Shown: in pieces, positions 52,793-61,775 of the stretch
Numbering within the stretch: position 1 is the stretch's first letter
How the letters are laid out: the number at the start of each line of letters is the position of its first letter
Assembly (NCBI GenBank): GCA_966250325.1
Contig: CBINGY010000019.1
Coordinates: 1 to 64,000 of the forward strand
Reading direction: 5' to 3'
DNA length: 64,000 nt
DNA from: Jiulongibacter sp966250325
GTDB lineage: Bacteria > Bacteroidota > Bacteroidia > Cytophagales > Spirosomataceae
The notes under the pieces: generated by a model
What the model was told of the DNA's origin: nothing
Databases searched by the model: none
What the model saw: the letters and a program-made list of their open reading frames with translations, nothing else
Position numbers and translations under genes: made by a program

Positions 52793-54082
52793 ATGAACAG
52801 ACAAGACTTTATTAAGACTACAGCTCTGGCCTCAGCGGGCATCCTCTCCAGGCCATTTATAACCTACGCCAATGAATCGAAATACCGGGTAGCCCTTATT
52901 GGCTCGGGCTGGTGGGGCACCAATATTCTGCGTGAAGCGGTGGCCTCTGGTGAAGTAGAGGTAGTGGCACTTTGTGATGCCGATGAAGCACAAATGATTA
53001 AATGCCAGGAGGAGATCACCAAATGGTGTACCGACAAACCCAAAAAGTACAAAGATTACCGGGAGTGCATCAAACAAGCCAAGCCGGATATCGTGATTAA
53101 TGCCACTCCAGACCACTGGCATGCTCTTATTGCCATAGAGGCTCTGAATAACGGGGCTCATGTTTTTCTGGAAAAACCAATTTCCCATACGCTTAAAGAA
53201 GGAACAGCTATACAAAAGGCTGCAAGGGACAACAAACGTATGTGTATCGTGGATTTTCACCGCAGGTATTCGCCGCATAATGTAAGCGGACAGGAGTTTC
53301 TGAGAAGCGGCAAGGCGGGTAAAATCAGAGAAGTACGGGCCTTTGTGAACTACACGTGGGGAGCAGGTCAGCAGGCTCAGAGTAATCCTAAGCCCGATAC
53401 ACTCGACTGGGATTTGTGGTGTGGTCCTGCACCTTTGGTTGATTACCACAGCTCCATTCATCCGAGGGGCTGGAGGCACTTCAGGGAGTTTGGTAACGGG
53501 CAACTAGGCGACTGGGGCCCGCACTGGTTTGATCAGATTCTCTGGTGGACCGAGGAGAAGGCACCCAGGAAAATCTTTTCTGTTTCTACCGATAAAGAGC
53601 GTAGCAATATCCAAAATACACCTGAAAACCAGTTGGTTACTTTTGAATTTGAAGATTTTATCTGTTTCTGGGAACACAGTACCTACAATCGCCGACCTAA
53701 TCAGGAAGGTGAAAACGTCGGAGTTTATTTTCATGGAGACAAAGGAACGTTCCATATGGGATGGATGGGCGGCTGGTCGTTTTACCCGCATGCCAGAGGA
53801 GAGTCGGTGATTAAAGAAGCCGCAAAGCTTGATCAGCCAGACGGACAAAACATCAAGCTGGTCTGGGCAGATTTGCTGAAAAGCATCAAGTCCGGGGAAT
53901 TGCCTCATGCGGATATTGAACATGGCCGACAAGCCACCAATATGTGTATGCTGGGCATGGTTTCAGATAAGCTCGGAAGAAGTATCATCTGGGATCATGA
54001 AAAAGATCTGATTGTGGGAGATGCCGAGGCCAATAAACTTTTGACCCGTGATTACCGCAAAGGCTGGAAATATCCTTCCTAA
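52793..54082 (+). CDS. Gfo/Idh/MocA oxidoreductase with export signal (first of three)
   Basis: The 429-residue protein begins with a Tat-like signal (MNRQDFIKTTALASAGIL) in which the usual Arg-Arg is Asn-Arg. The NAD(P)-binding fold follows (ALIGSGWWGTNILREAV), then FLEKPISH and DWGPHWFDQ. These oxidoreductases act on sugars, including 3-keto sugars. Its tail KGWKYPS resembles that of the paralogue at 61776. A terminator follows. Confidence 0.9.
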   Translation: MNRQDFIKTTALASAGILSRPFITYANESKYRVALIGSGWWGTNILREAVASGEVEVVALCDADEAQMIKCQEEITKWCTDKPKKYKDYRECIKQAKPDIVINATPDHWHALIAIEALNNGAHVFLEKPISHTLKEGTAIQKAARDNKRMCIVDFHRRYSPHNVSGQEFLRSGKAGKIREVRAFVNYTWGAGQQAQSNPKPDTLDWDLWCGPAPLVDYHSSIHPRGWRHFREFGNGQLGDWGPHWFDQILWWTEEKAPRKIFSVSTDKERSNIQNTPENQLVTFEFEDFICFWEHSTYNRRPNQEGENVGVYFHGDKGTFHMGWMGGWSFYPHARGESVIKEAAKLDQPDGQNIKLVWADLLKSIKSGELPHADIEHGRQATNMCMLGMVSDKLGRSIIWDHEKDLIVGDAEANKLLTRDYRKGWKYPS

Positions 54083-54100
54083 ACCCGCTTTGTTAGATTG

Positions 54101-54132
54101 AAAAGCCCGGAATTTAGTTTCCGGGCTTTTTT
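54101..54132 (+). terminator. Terminator after the first Gfo/Idh/MocA gene
   Basis: A 12-bp hairpin (AAAAGCCCGGAA and complement, 6-base loop) is followed by TTTTTT, about 20 bases after the stop codon. Confidence 0.93.
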
Positions 54133-54217
54133 ATGAAACAGGTTGAGATATTTAAAACAGGATTGATAAGGTAAATAATTGCATATCTATACCTTACGGA
54201 AAGTGGGTGTAAGAATG

Positions 54218-54562
54218 TTATTTCTGTTTTCTTTTTGAAGATTTGGCACGTGGATTAAACTCCAGACACAGGTTAATCCAATAATTAAAGTCTTCATTAC
54301 GGGCAAAGCCACTCTCATCAATCTGCACAAAACTCTTCATGGGCCTGCCGGTGAAATCCATTTGTCTGCAACCCTGTTTTTCAAGAGCTTCGGGAACCAA
54401 TGCAGGGTCAATGCGGCACATAAGTTCGTCTCCAAGAATACCGACAAACATTTTGTCATTTACCATGAAGGCGAGACCACCCATCATTGCTTTTTCTTCC
54501 ACATTTGGGACAGAGTTCAGTTTTTCTCTAAGTCGGGTTGCCAGGCTCTCGCTGTAGGCCAT
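54218..54562 (-). CDS. TfoX/Sxy N-terminal domain protein
   Basis: The 114-residue protein has the TfoX N-terminal fold: EKAMMGGLAFMVNDKMFVGI, then CRIDPALVPEAL and GRPMKSFVQI. It lacks the TfoX C-terminal domain and ends in a Lys/Arg-rich tail. Small proteins of this type are common in Bacteroidota and their link to competence is unproven. It starts one base after the mpl stop. Confidence 0.92.
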   Translation of the reverse strand: MAYSESLATRLREKLNSVPNVEEKAMMGGLAFMVNDKMFVGILGDELMCRIDPALVPEALEKQGCRQMDFTGRPMKSFVQIDESGFARNEDFNYWINLCLEFNPRAKSSKRKQK

Positions 54563-54563
54563 C

Positions 54564-56021
54564 TTATTTTTTTTTTCGTTTAAAAAGGTTGGCCAGCCGC
54601 GTTCCTTTCTTTTTTTCTGGTTCTTCAGATTCCGGCACTTCTACGGGCAATGCCAGAATTTCTCCCGCCAGTTTGGTCAGATCAGTTCCTCCAAAAGTTC
54701 CCGATGACATAAGGAGCAGGTTTGTCTGATACCAGTTCTGAGCCTTCAGGAAGGTGGTAAGCTCTTCCGAGGTGGTGAATATCTCGAGATCGTCGCGGTC
54801 AAAGGCTTTTTTGATTTCATCCATCGAAATGGCAGGCATCTTTTTAATCTCGAGCGTATGCGGGCTGTAAAAAACCACGGCTTTATCTGCGGCATTGAGC
54901 TTTTCTGCATAGTGCGGCAGGAAATCCTTACTGAGACTACTGTAGGTATGCAGCTCGTAGCAGGCGATAAGCTCGCGGTTGGGGAAAAGTTCTTTACCAG
55001 CTTTTGTGGTAGCTTCCACTTTAGATGGAGCATGGGCAAAGTCCCGGTAGATTTGCGTGTACTCATTTTCGCCAAGCTTTTCAAGGCGTTTGGCTGCACC
55101 AGAGAAGGTTTTAATAGCCTTATAAAACATCTCATCGGTGATAGCCAGACGTTCCAGAATGCGTTTGGCCCCCATAAGGTTTTTCATATTGTGCTCACCG
55201 AAGATCTTCAGTGGCACTTCGCCGTGGTCGGTAATCAGGTACGAAACCCCATCTTTTACTTTATAAGGATGAGCCTGATAAGGAATTCGGGCCACGTCTG
55301 CACGTTCTTTTTCACCGATTACATCCACCATGTTATCGGTCTCGTCAAAAACCAATGCACCGCCTTTGGGCAGGCCATCAGCCAGATTTTCAAACGCTTT
55401 TACATAGTCTTCAAACTTCGGGAAAACATTGAAATGATCCCAGGCAATACCACTAATAAGGGCAATGTGGGGGTGGTAAAACAAAAACTTTGACCTCATC
55501 TCCAGAGCCGATGACAGGTATTCGTCTCCTTCAATAATGATGGTAGGAGCGTCATGGCTTAGCTTCACCATGAGGTCAAAACCCTCGATCTGAGCACCTA
55601 CCAAATAGTCAAACTTTCGGTTATAAAAATTCAGGACGTGTAGGATGATGCTGGTAATGGAGGTTTTGCCATGACTACCGGCGATCACCACCCGTTGTTT
55701 GCCCTTGCACTGCTCATACACGTACTCGGGGAAGGAGTATATTTGAAGTCCAAGCTCCTGAGCTTTAAGGAGTTCGGGGTTGTCTTTTCGGGCGTGCATG
55801 CCAAGAATTACCGCATCCAGTTCTGTTGAGATGCGGGAAGCATCCCAGCCCAGTTCCTGCGGCAATATGCCTGCATTTTGTAACCTGCTCTTTGCCGGAT
55901 CATAAATTTCATCGTCTGAACCTGTTACCTGATAGCCTTTCTTATGTAGTGCCAGAGCCAGGTTATGCATAACCGCCCCGCCGATGGCGATGAAGTGTAC
56001 TTTCTGTGAGGTATTTGACAT
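54564..56021 (-). CDS. mpl: Mur ligase Mpl (peptidoglycan tripeptide recycling)
   Basis: Mpl joins recycled L-Ala-gamma-D-Glu-meso-Dap to UDP-MurNAc. The 485 residues have the Mur start (KVHFIAIGGAVMHNLALAL), the ATP loop IAGSHGKTSIT near 117, the acidic EGDEY segment and SGIAWDHFNVFPKFEDY. The first glycine loop reads GGAVMHNLA, as in Mpl and unlike MurC (GGxGMSG). A basic tail ends the protein. It is coupled to the TfoX-like gene. Confidence 0.92.
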   Translation of the reverse strand: MSNTSQKVHFIAIGGAVMHNLALALHKKGYQVTGSDDEIYDPAKSRLQNAGILPQELGWDASRISTELDAVILGMHARKDNPELLKAQELGLQIYSFPEYVYEQCKGKQRVVIAGSHGKTSITSIILHVLNFYNRKFDYLVGAQIEGFDLMVKLSHDAPTIIIEGDEYLSSALEMRSKFLFYHPHIALISGIAWDHFNVFPKFEDYVKAFENLADGLPKGGALVFDETDNMVDVIGEKERADVARIPYQAHPYKVKDGVSYLITDHGEVPLKIFGEHNMKNLMGAKRILERLAITDEMFYKAIKTFSGAAKRLEKLGENEYTQIYRDFAHAPSKVEATTKAGKELFPNRELIACYELHTYSSLSKDFLPHYAEKLNAADKAVVFYSPHTLEIKKMPAISMDEIKKAFDRDDLEIFTTSEELTTFLKAQNWYQTNLLLMSSGTFGGTDLTKLAGEILALPVEVPESEEPEKKKGTRLANLFKRKKK

Positions 56022-56181
56022 GTAAAGGGTTTTGCCTGTTAAATCTGTCGTAAAAAAATGCCTTCCGGCTTCTCAAAAACGATTGCAATTTCTGAATTTA
56101 TTGGCACTTTTGCACATTGTTTTTTGTGGATCCAGCCCGTTCTGGAAATGATTATTTGGCCGAAAAGCTCTCAGATTCCGA

Positions 56182-57621
56182 ATGAAAAGATACATTGATC
56201 TTATCCAGCAAACTTTTGAATTTCCTACCCGTGAGTTTGGTGTTGATGAGAAAAGTAATCTCCTGTTTAACAATGTGCCGTTAATGGACATCATCAACAG
56301 ATACGGTACACCTTTAAAGCTCACTTATCTTCCAAAGATCACCGAGCATATAGAAAACTCGAGATTGATGTTTAAAAACGCGATTAAGAAGTACAATTAC
56401 AAGGGTTCCTATACCTACTGTTACTGTACCAAATCATCTCATTTTAAGTTTGTTCTGGAAGAAGCCTTAATGAGCGGGATTCATCTGGAAACCTCCTCTG
56501 CCTTTGATATGCCTATCATTCAGGCTTTGCATGACGAGGGTAAGATTTCAAAAAGTACTTACATCATTTGTAACGGACACAAACGCCCGCAATACCTGCA
56601 GTATATTTCAGATATGCTCAATGACGGGTTTGTAAATCTGGTACCTTGTCTGGATAATCTGGATGAAATAGATCACTATCTGGAGACGGTTGACAAAGCG
56701 GATGAAGTACAGCTGGCTATACGGATTGCTACGGATGAAGAACCGAATTTCCCGTTCTATACCTCCAGACTGGGAATTCGTTATAAGGATGTGGATCAGC
56801 TTTATTTGGATAAAATCAAGCCGAATCCACGTTTCAAGCTAAAAATGCTGCACTTTTTCATTAATTCGGGAATCAAGGATACCGCCTACTACTGGTCTGA
56901 ACTTACCCGTTTTATGTTCAAGTATTGTGAGCTGAAGAAGATTTGCCCCGAGCTTGACAGTATTGATATCGGTGGTGGTTTGCCTATCCAGACTTCGGTG
57001 GTTTTCAATTACGATTACCAGGCCATGATTGATGAAATTATCGAGAACATTCAGTGGATTTGTAATAAAAACAATGTGGCCGTTCCGAATCTTTTCACTG
57101 AATTTGGAAGCTACACCGTAGGGGAGAGTGGTGCTACTCTTTACAAGGTCATTGATCTGAAACAGCAGAATGACCGGGAGCTATGGTATATGATTGATGG
57201 TTCGTTCATTACCCAGCTGCCAGATTCCTGGGGTATTGGCCAGAAGTACATCATGCTTCCTGTCAACAACTGGGACTCGCCCTATACCAAGGTGAATCTG
57301 GGTGGACTTACCTGTGATTCAGCCGATTACTATAATACGGAGGCTCATTCTGAAGACTTATACTTGCCCATGTTTGATGAAGAAAACGAAGAGCAATACA
57401 TCGGATTTTTCCATACCGGAGCGTATCAGGAGTCGTTGGGAGGCTACGGGGGAATTCAACATTGCCTTATTCCGGCTACCAAACACGTGCTGGTAGGGAT
57501 GGATGAGGAAGGAAATCTCACCACCGAGCTTTTTGCCGAAGAGCAGGATGCCGAATCAATGATGCGGATTCTGGGCTACCGGTCAAAACGAAATAAGCCC
57601 GAAAAGCTTAGCCCGGCGTAA
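56182..57621 (+). CDS. speA: Arginine decarboxylase (Bacteroidota type)
   Basis: SpeA makes agmatine from arginine, the entry to polyamine synthesis. The 479-residue PLP enzyme has the PLP lysine in YCYCTKSSHF, the glycine loop DSIDIGGGLPIQ, and the GGLTCDSADYY active-site cysteine segment. It is shorter than the E. coli enzyme (about 658), as is usual in Bacteroidota, because the inserted domain is missing. It is divergent from mpl. Confidence 0.9.
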   Translation: MKRYIDLIQQTFEFPTREFGVDEKSNLLFNNVPLMDIINRYGTPLKLTYLPKITEHIENSRLMFKNAIKKYNYKGSYTYCYCTKSSHFKFVLEEALMSGIHLETSSAFDMPIIQALHDEGKISKSTYIICNGHKRPQYLQYISDMLNDGFVNLVPCLDNLDEIDHYLETVDKADEVQLAIRIATDEEPNFPFYTSRLGIRYKDVDQLYLDKIKPNPRFKLKMLHFFINSGIKDTAYYWSELTRFMFKYCELKKICPELDSIDIGGGLPIQTSVVFNYDYQAMIDEIIENIQWICNKNNVAVPNLFTEFGSYTVGESGATLYKVIDLKQQNDRELWYMIDGSFITQLPDSWGIGQKYIMLPVNNWDSPYTKVNLGGLTCDSADYYNTEAHSEDLYLPMFDEENEEQYIGFFHTGAYQESLGGYGGIQHCLIPATKHVLVGMDEEGNLTTELFAEEQDAESMMRILGYRSKRNKPEKLSPA

Positions 57622-57699
57622 ATTTGAACAAACTGAATACTAGAAACGGAATTGGTTCGTTTTTTGCAGAACAGCCTTTTAAAAGACTTTACTAATACG

Positions 57700-57825
57700 A
57701 TGAAACTTAAAATTGCCTTCCTTTTCATACTTGGTACAGTTGTTTTTTCTGCCTGCAGTAAAAAGCAATGCCCCGCTTATGGTTCAGCTCCACAGGCTGT
57801 GAAATCTGAGGTGGTAAAGGCCTGA
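57700..57825 (+). CDS. Small lipoprotein, 41 aa
   Basis: An ATG at 57700 opens a 41-residue frame with a lipoprotein signal (MKLKIAFLFILGTVVFSAC), the lipidated residue being Cys19. A short tail follows with a second Cys (KKQCPAYGS) and a charged end. Very short lipoproteins of this kind are common in Bacteroidota. It follows speA by 78 bases on the same strand. No function can be assigned. Confidence 0.6.
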   Translation: MKLKIAFLFILGTVVFSACSKKQCPAYGSAPQAVKSEVVKA

Positions 57826-57860
57826 TAAACGTAATTTCCCGAAAAATTGAAGCCGGATTC

Positions 57861-58850
57861 TCATTCGATCCTCCGGCAAATTTCTTCCATTACCCGGTTT
57901 GTTCGTGCACCTGTAACTCCGGTTGACGGGCTTAGTACTTCTTTGCCTCGAAGTTCATCTACCATAAGCTGGATCAGAGGCTGCTGAATGTGCTCAGGCA
58001 TGTCAAAATCAAAACGTTCTTTTTCTTTACCTTCAGCAAAAACATCGACGTAAAAATCCGAGAAAAACGGAAACTCAATTCGACCTTTTGAACCATAAAT
58101 GGTTGTTAATTCTGTTTCTGAGTCACGGTCGGTAGCAAAGCACCAGCTACCCGTACCCAGTACGCCATTCTCAAACTGGAAGGTTCCAAGGGTAGTATCT
58201 TCAGCTTGATAAAGTCTGCCGAAATTTGCGGCTAACCCATGAGCCTTCACCACGGGGCCAAACAGAAAGTCCAGAAAATCAAGCTGGTGAGAAGCAAGGT
58301 CATAGAAATACCCGGCACCTGCTACATCGGGTTGTGTACGCCAATTATTTACGTTTTCACTTTGACCCACGATATCCGGGTGTAATGATTTATGTACTTT
58401 CACATCCACAAATCTGATTTCACCGATTGTCCCGCTTTCTATCAGTTCTTTTACTTTGAGGAAATTGGGCAAGGCCCGCCGGTAATAGGCCACGAAAAGC
58501 TTAACTCCCGCTTTTTGACAGGTTTCCACCATATTCAGGCACTCCGCATAAGAGCGGGCCATGGGTTTTTCCACATAAACGGTCTTTCCTGCCGCCGCCG
58601 CCATAAGGGTATAAGGCTCGTGTCCATCGGGAGGGGTGGCAATGTAGATGGCGTTTATTTCGGGGTCGTTGATGAGATCTTCGGCATGGTCATACCATTT
58701 CTTCACGCCATGTCTGCGTGCAAAATCTTCTGCCCGGTGAGCGGTACGACGCATTACCGCAATGAGTTCAGAACCTTCTGCTTTTTGAAGTGCCGGCCCT
58801 GATTTCTTTTCACAGACGTCACCAACGCCAATAATGCCCCATTTTATCAT
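57861..58850 (-). CDS. Gfo/Idh/MocA oxidoreductase, cytoplasmic (second of three)
   Basis: The 329-residue enzyme has no signal peptide. It has the NAD(P)-binding start WGIIGVGDVCEKKSGPAL, the catalytic Lys in YVEKPMARSY and the DLASHQLDFLDF segment. The length is typical of the basic two-domain family. The substrate is probably a sugar or inositol derivative. It is divergent from the nuclease gene. Confidence 0.94.
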   Translation of the reverse strand: MIKWGIIGVGDVCEKKSGPALQKAEGSELIAVMRRTAHRAEDFARRHGVKKWYDHAEDLINDPEINAIYIATPPDGHEPYTLMAAAAGKTVYVEKPMARSYAECLNMVETCQKAGVKLFVAYYRRALPNFLKVKELIESGTIGEIRFVDVKVHKSLHPDIVGQSENVNNWRTQPDVAGAGYFYDLASHQLDFLDFLFGPVVKAHGLAANFGRLYQAEDTTLGTFQFENGVLGTGSWCFATDRDSETELTTIYGSKGRIEFPFFSDFYVDVFAEGKEKERFDFDMPEHIQQPLIQLMVDELRGKEVLSPSTGVTGARTNRVMEEICRRIE

Positions 58851-58876
58851 GTTTATTCGGTTAGGGTTAACAGAAA

Positions 58877-58884
58877 CAAAAGTA
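58877..58884 (-). promoter_or_regulatory. Candidate -7 box for the second Gfo/Idh/MocA gene
   Basis: On the minus strand TACTTTTG matches TAnnTTTG and lies 26 bases before the ATG. No clear TTTG was found upstream at the usual spacing. Confidence 0.4.
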
Positions 58885-58980
58885 GTCTTTCCATTCAGAA
58901 CTGACGATTATGTTGGTAATTCCATATAAAACTTTCAGCTAAGAGGAAAGGTAGTTTTCTTTTTTGAGACCTTTGCATAT

Positions 58981-61731
58981 ATGAGATATGCTGTAATCCA
59001 TCTGTTTTTCGCTGTTTGTTTGTTGCTTTTTGTCAGACCTGTTTCCGGACAGTTATTGAAAGAAAGTTTTGCCTATCCTGTCAATCAGGCTCTTACCTCC
59101 TTCCCATGGAAAGAGCACAGCGGATCAGGCAATAATCCTGTAAGACTATTGGATGCCAACCTTTCGGGTAAATCAGGATCTGGTAATTGTATTCAGCTCA
59201 AGGGAAGCGGGCAGGATGTAAGTCGAGGGTTTAGTTCGGTACAAAAAGGCGGTATTTTCGTTTCTTTTCTGGTGAATGTGCATGAGGCATCCGCAGAGGG
59301 AGATTATTTCTTTCACCTGGGGAAAACCGAAATGGGAACGGCTTTTACAGCCCGGGTTTTTGTTCGGGCCGAGGGGGAGATGATACGCTTCGGAGTCAGC
59401 AAGTCTTCCGCATCAGGCGTTTATTCCGAGTCACTTTTTGAACGCAATAAGACGTATCATCTGGTGCTTCATTATGAGTTTCTTGAAGAAACAGGGACAG
59501 ATGATGAGGTGAAACTTTATCTGGCGGCAGATCCTGGTCGTCCGTTGGCAGAAAGCCTGGCCGGAGAGCAGGATTCCCCCGAAATAGGCACCGTAGCTTT
59601 ACGGCAAGGGGCAGGGAATAAGGCCCCCGAGCTTCTACTCGATGAGATAAGAATCGCAGAGAGCTGGCAGGAGGTTACTGATCTTACCGAAAAACCTTTT
59701 TTATCGCTAAGCCACGGGTCAGACCTCTACGCATTCAACTCAGATTGTGGCTTCCAGCCGGTTTTTAACTATGCATTGAGTGCTTTGCAGGACGCCGATA
59801 AACTGATTTTGAGTTCATCTTCCAGGTTCCCGGTCATGTTTTCTGCAGACGGGGTAAACTGGGAAGATGAGCTTGAATTTTCCGAAGAAAACGGAGCTTA
59901 TGCATCGTCCTTTTATGTAAAAACCGCAGCTATTCCGGGAAATATTGACCAGATAGAGATGCTTGTCAAAGATGAAAACGGAAAAGAACGAAGAAGGATA
60001 TCGGAGCCGATCCGGGTGTACCAGTTACGCAGAGACTGTACGCTGCCGATTGCCCAGGCACGAACGTTTCCTGCAGCAGCAAAGGTAAAGGTAGGCGGTC
60101 GCATTACGGCTGCGTCGGGGCAATTTCCCGGGTTTAACTACCTGCAGGATTCCTCCGGTGGAATCAGGATTGAGGGCGATTTCGGATTTATGGAGGGAGA
60201 CTCGGTACAGTTTACGGGAAAGCTTTCTCAGGTATTTCAGGAGCCTGTGCTGGTTTGGGATAGTTTACATGCACCTGTAAAATATGATAACCGACAAATG
60301 CAGCCGGTGAGTGCCACGTTGAGTAGTTTGTCACAGTTTGAGGGTCAGTTAATTACCCTGAATGCGGTAAGTCTTTCAGACAAGCGGTATATTTTCCTGC
60401 CAGATGCCAATGAAGTCCTAAGCGGGAACGGCGGAAAAGGACTTATGAGGGTTTGGTGGTCAACGGGCCTTCCCGGGCATTTAAAACTCCGGGAGTCGTT
60501 TTCCCTTACCGGAGTGGTGGCCCGTTTCCGGGATCAGCTGCAGATATATCCGCGAAAACCTGAGGATCTGACGGGCATAGGGCCGGTTTGGCAGGATTCA
60601 ACACTTCTTTCAAAAGATATCACGTTCGATTTGCTTACCTGGAATCTGGAGTGGTTTGGAAGTACGTCAAACGGACCTGCAGATGAAGAGTTGCAGCAAA
60701 GAAATGCGGCATCGGTTTTGAATGAAGTGCGGCCCGATCTGGCGGTGCTTGAGGAAATTACAGATACAACAGCTTTTCAACGACTTACCGAAAGCCTGTC
60801 GGGATATGAAGGAATGTGTTCGTCGGCAGTTTCTGGTGGGGGAGATCCCGAGTATGCTCAACGGGTATGTTTTATGTACCGCAAAGAGACAGTGGAGAAG
60901 GTAAGCCTAAGGCCATTGCTGGCAGGAACTCCTCCCATTGCTGACTATCCGGGAGGGCCAGACCGCTTCTGGGCCAGCGGAAGATTTCCGGCTCTTTTTA
61001 CATGCGATGTGCGAACTGGAAATGGGCAGAAAAGACTTCACGTGGTAGGTATTCATGCCAAAGCTAACCGGAACTCACAGGATCGCGAACAGATTCATCA
61101 AATGAGGAAAACCGATATTGGAGTTTTAAAAGATACACTGGATACCTATTTTTCCAATGTAAATCTGATTATGGCCGGAGATTTTAATGACGATGTGGAC
61201 GAAACGGTGGTTTCGGGGTTGAAGATTTCCACTTACGCGGCTTTTTCAGACGATTGGAAAAACTACAGGATACTGACACGGGATCTAAGCGATCTGGGCT
61301 ATAAATCCTACATTGGCTACGATAATGTGATTGATCATGTACTGATTTCAGATGAGCTGGCCGATCATGTAGTGCCACAGGGAACTCAACTGCTGCCTGC
61401 TTTTCAAACCATTCCCGATTATCCATCCACTACCTCAGACCATTTACCGGTGATCTCCCGCTTCTATCTCCAGGAAGATGCGAGAGTTCTGCAGCCACTG
61501 AAAACCTTCTCAGCGGGAGAGAAAGAGTTTGAACTGGACCTGCCTGAAGGATTACGAGTTAGAACAGAAATCACTTCGGGAACCGGTAAGAAAACGGAGA
61601 CGTATTCGGGAAATTCGGATACGCTCAGCCGGATGCTTAGAAAGCAGGTTAAAAAACTGGATTACGGAGATTACCTTTTGCAGGTTTTCATTGGAAATTC
61701 GGTCAAAACGTACAAAATTGTGAAGCGTTAA
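58981..61731 (+). CDS. Extracellular nuclease-like protein (OB fold plus EEP domain)
   Basis: The 916-residue protein has a signal peptide (cleaved after Val-Ser-Gly, near 24) and a LamG-like beta domain to about 235. A bacterial Ig-like segment and a DUF5689/OB-fold region follow (about 365-540). The endonuclease/exonuclease/phosphatase domain spans about 550-830 (TWNLEWFG, AGDFNDDVD, SDHLPVISRFY). The last 60 residues end in YLLQVFIGNSVKTYKIVKR, which resembles the end of a T9SS type A sorting domain without the usual PNP start. It probably degrades extracellular DNA or RNA. Confidence 0.88.
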   Translation: MRYAVIHLFFAVCLLLFVRPVSGQLLKESFAYPVNQALTSFPWKEHSGSGNNPVRLLDANLSGKSGSGNCIQLKGSGQDVSRGFSSVQKGGIFVSFLVNVHEASAEGDYFFHLGKTEMGTAFTARVFVRAEGEMIRFGVSKSSASGVYSESLFERNKTYHLVLHYEFLEETGTDDEVKLYLAADPGRPLAESLAGEQDSPEIGTVALRQGAGNKAPELLLDEIRIAESWQEVTDLTEKPFLSLSHGSDLYAFNSDCGFQPVFNYALSALQDADKLILSSSSRFPVMFSADGVNWEDELEFSEENGAYASSFYVKTAAIPGNIDQIEMLVKDENGKERRRISEPIRVYQLRRDCTLPIAQARTFPAAAKVKVGGRITAASGQFPGFNYLQDSSGGIRIEGDFGFMEGDSVQFTGKLSQVFQEPVLVWDSLHAPVKYDNRQMQPVSATLSSLSQFEGQLITLNAVSLSDKRYIFLPDANEVLSGNGGKGLMRVWWSTGLPGHLKLRESFSLTGVVARFRDQLQIYPRKPEDLTGIGPVWQDSTLLSKDITFDLLTWNLEWFGSTSNGPADEELQQRNAASVLNEVRPDLAVLEEITDTTAFQRLTESLSGYEGMCSSAVSGGGDPEYAQRVCFMYRKETVEKVSLRPLLAGTPPIADYPGGPDRFWASGRFPALFTCDVRTGNGQKRLHVVGIHAKANRNSQDREQIHQMRKTDIGVLKDTLDTYFSNVNLIMAGDFNDDVDETVVSGLKISTYAAFSDDWKNYRILTRDLSDLGYKSYIGYDNVIDHVLISDELADHVVPQGTQLLPAFQTIPDYPSTTSDHLPVISRFYLQEDARVLQPLKTFSAGEKEFELDLPEGLRVRTEITSGTGKKTETYSGNSDTLSRMLRKQVKKLDYGDYLLQVFIGNSVKTYKIVKR

Positions 61732-61775
61732 AGAATTGAAGAAGCCTGGCTTCTGCAAACCAATAAATATACCCT

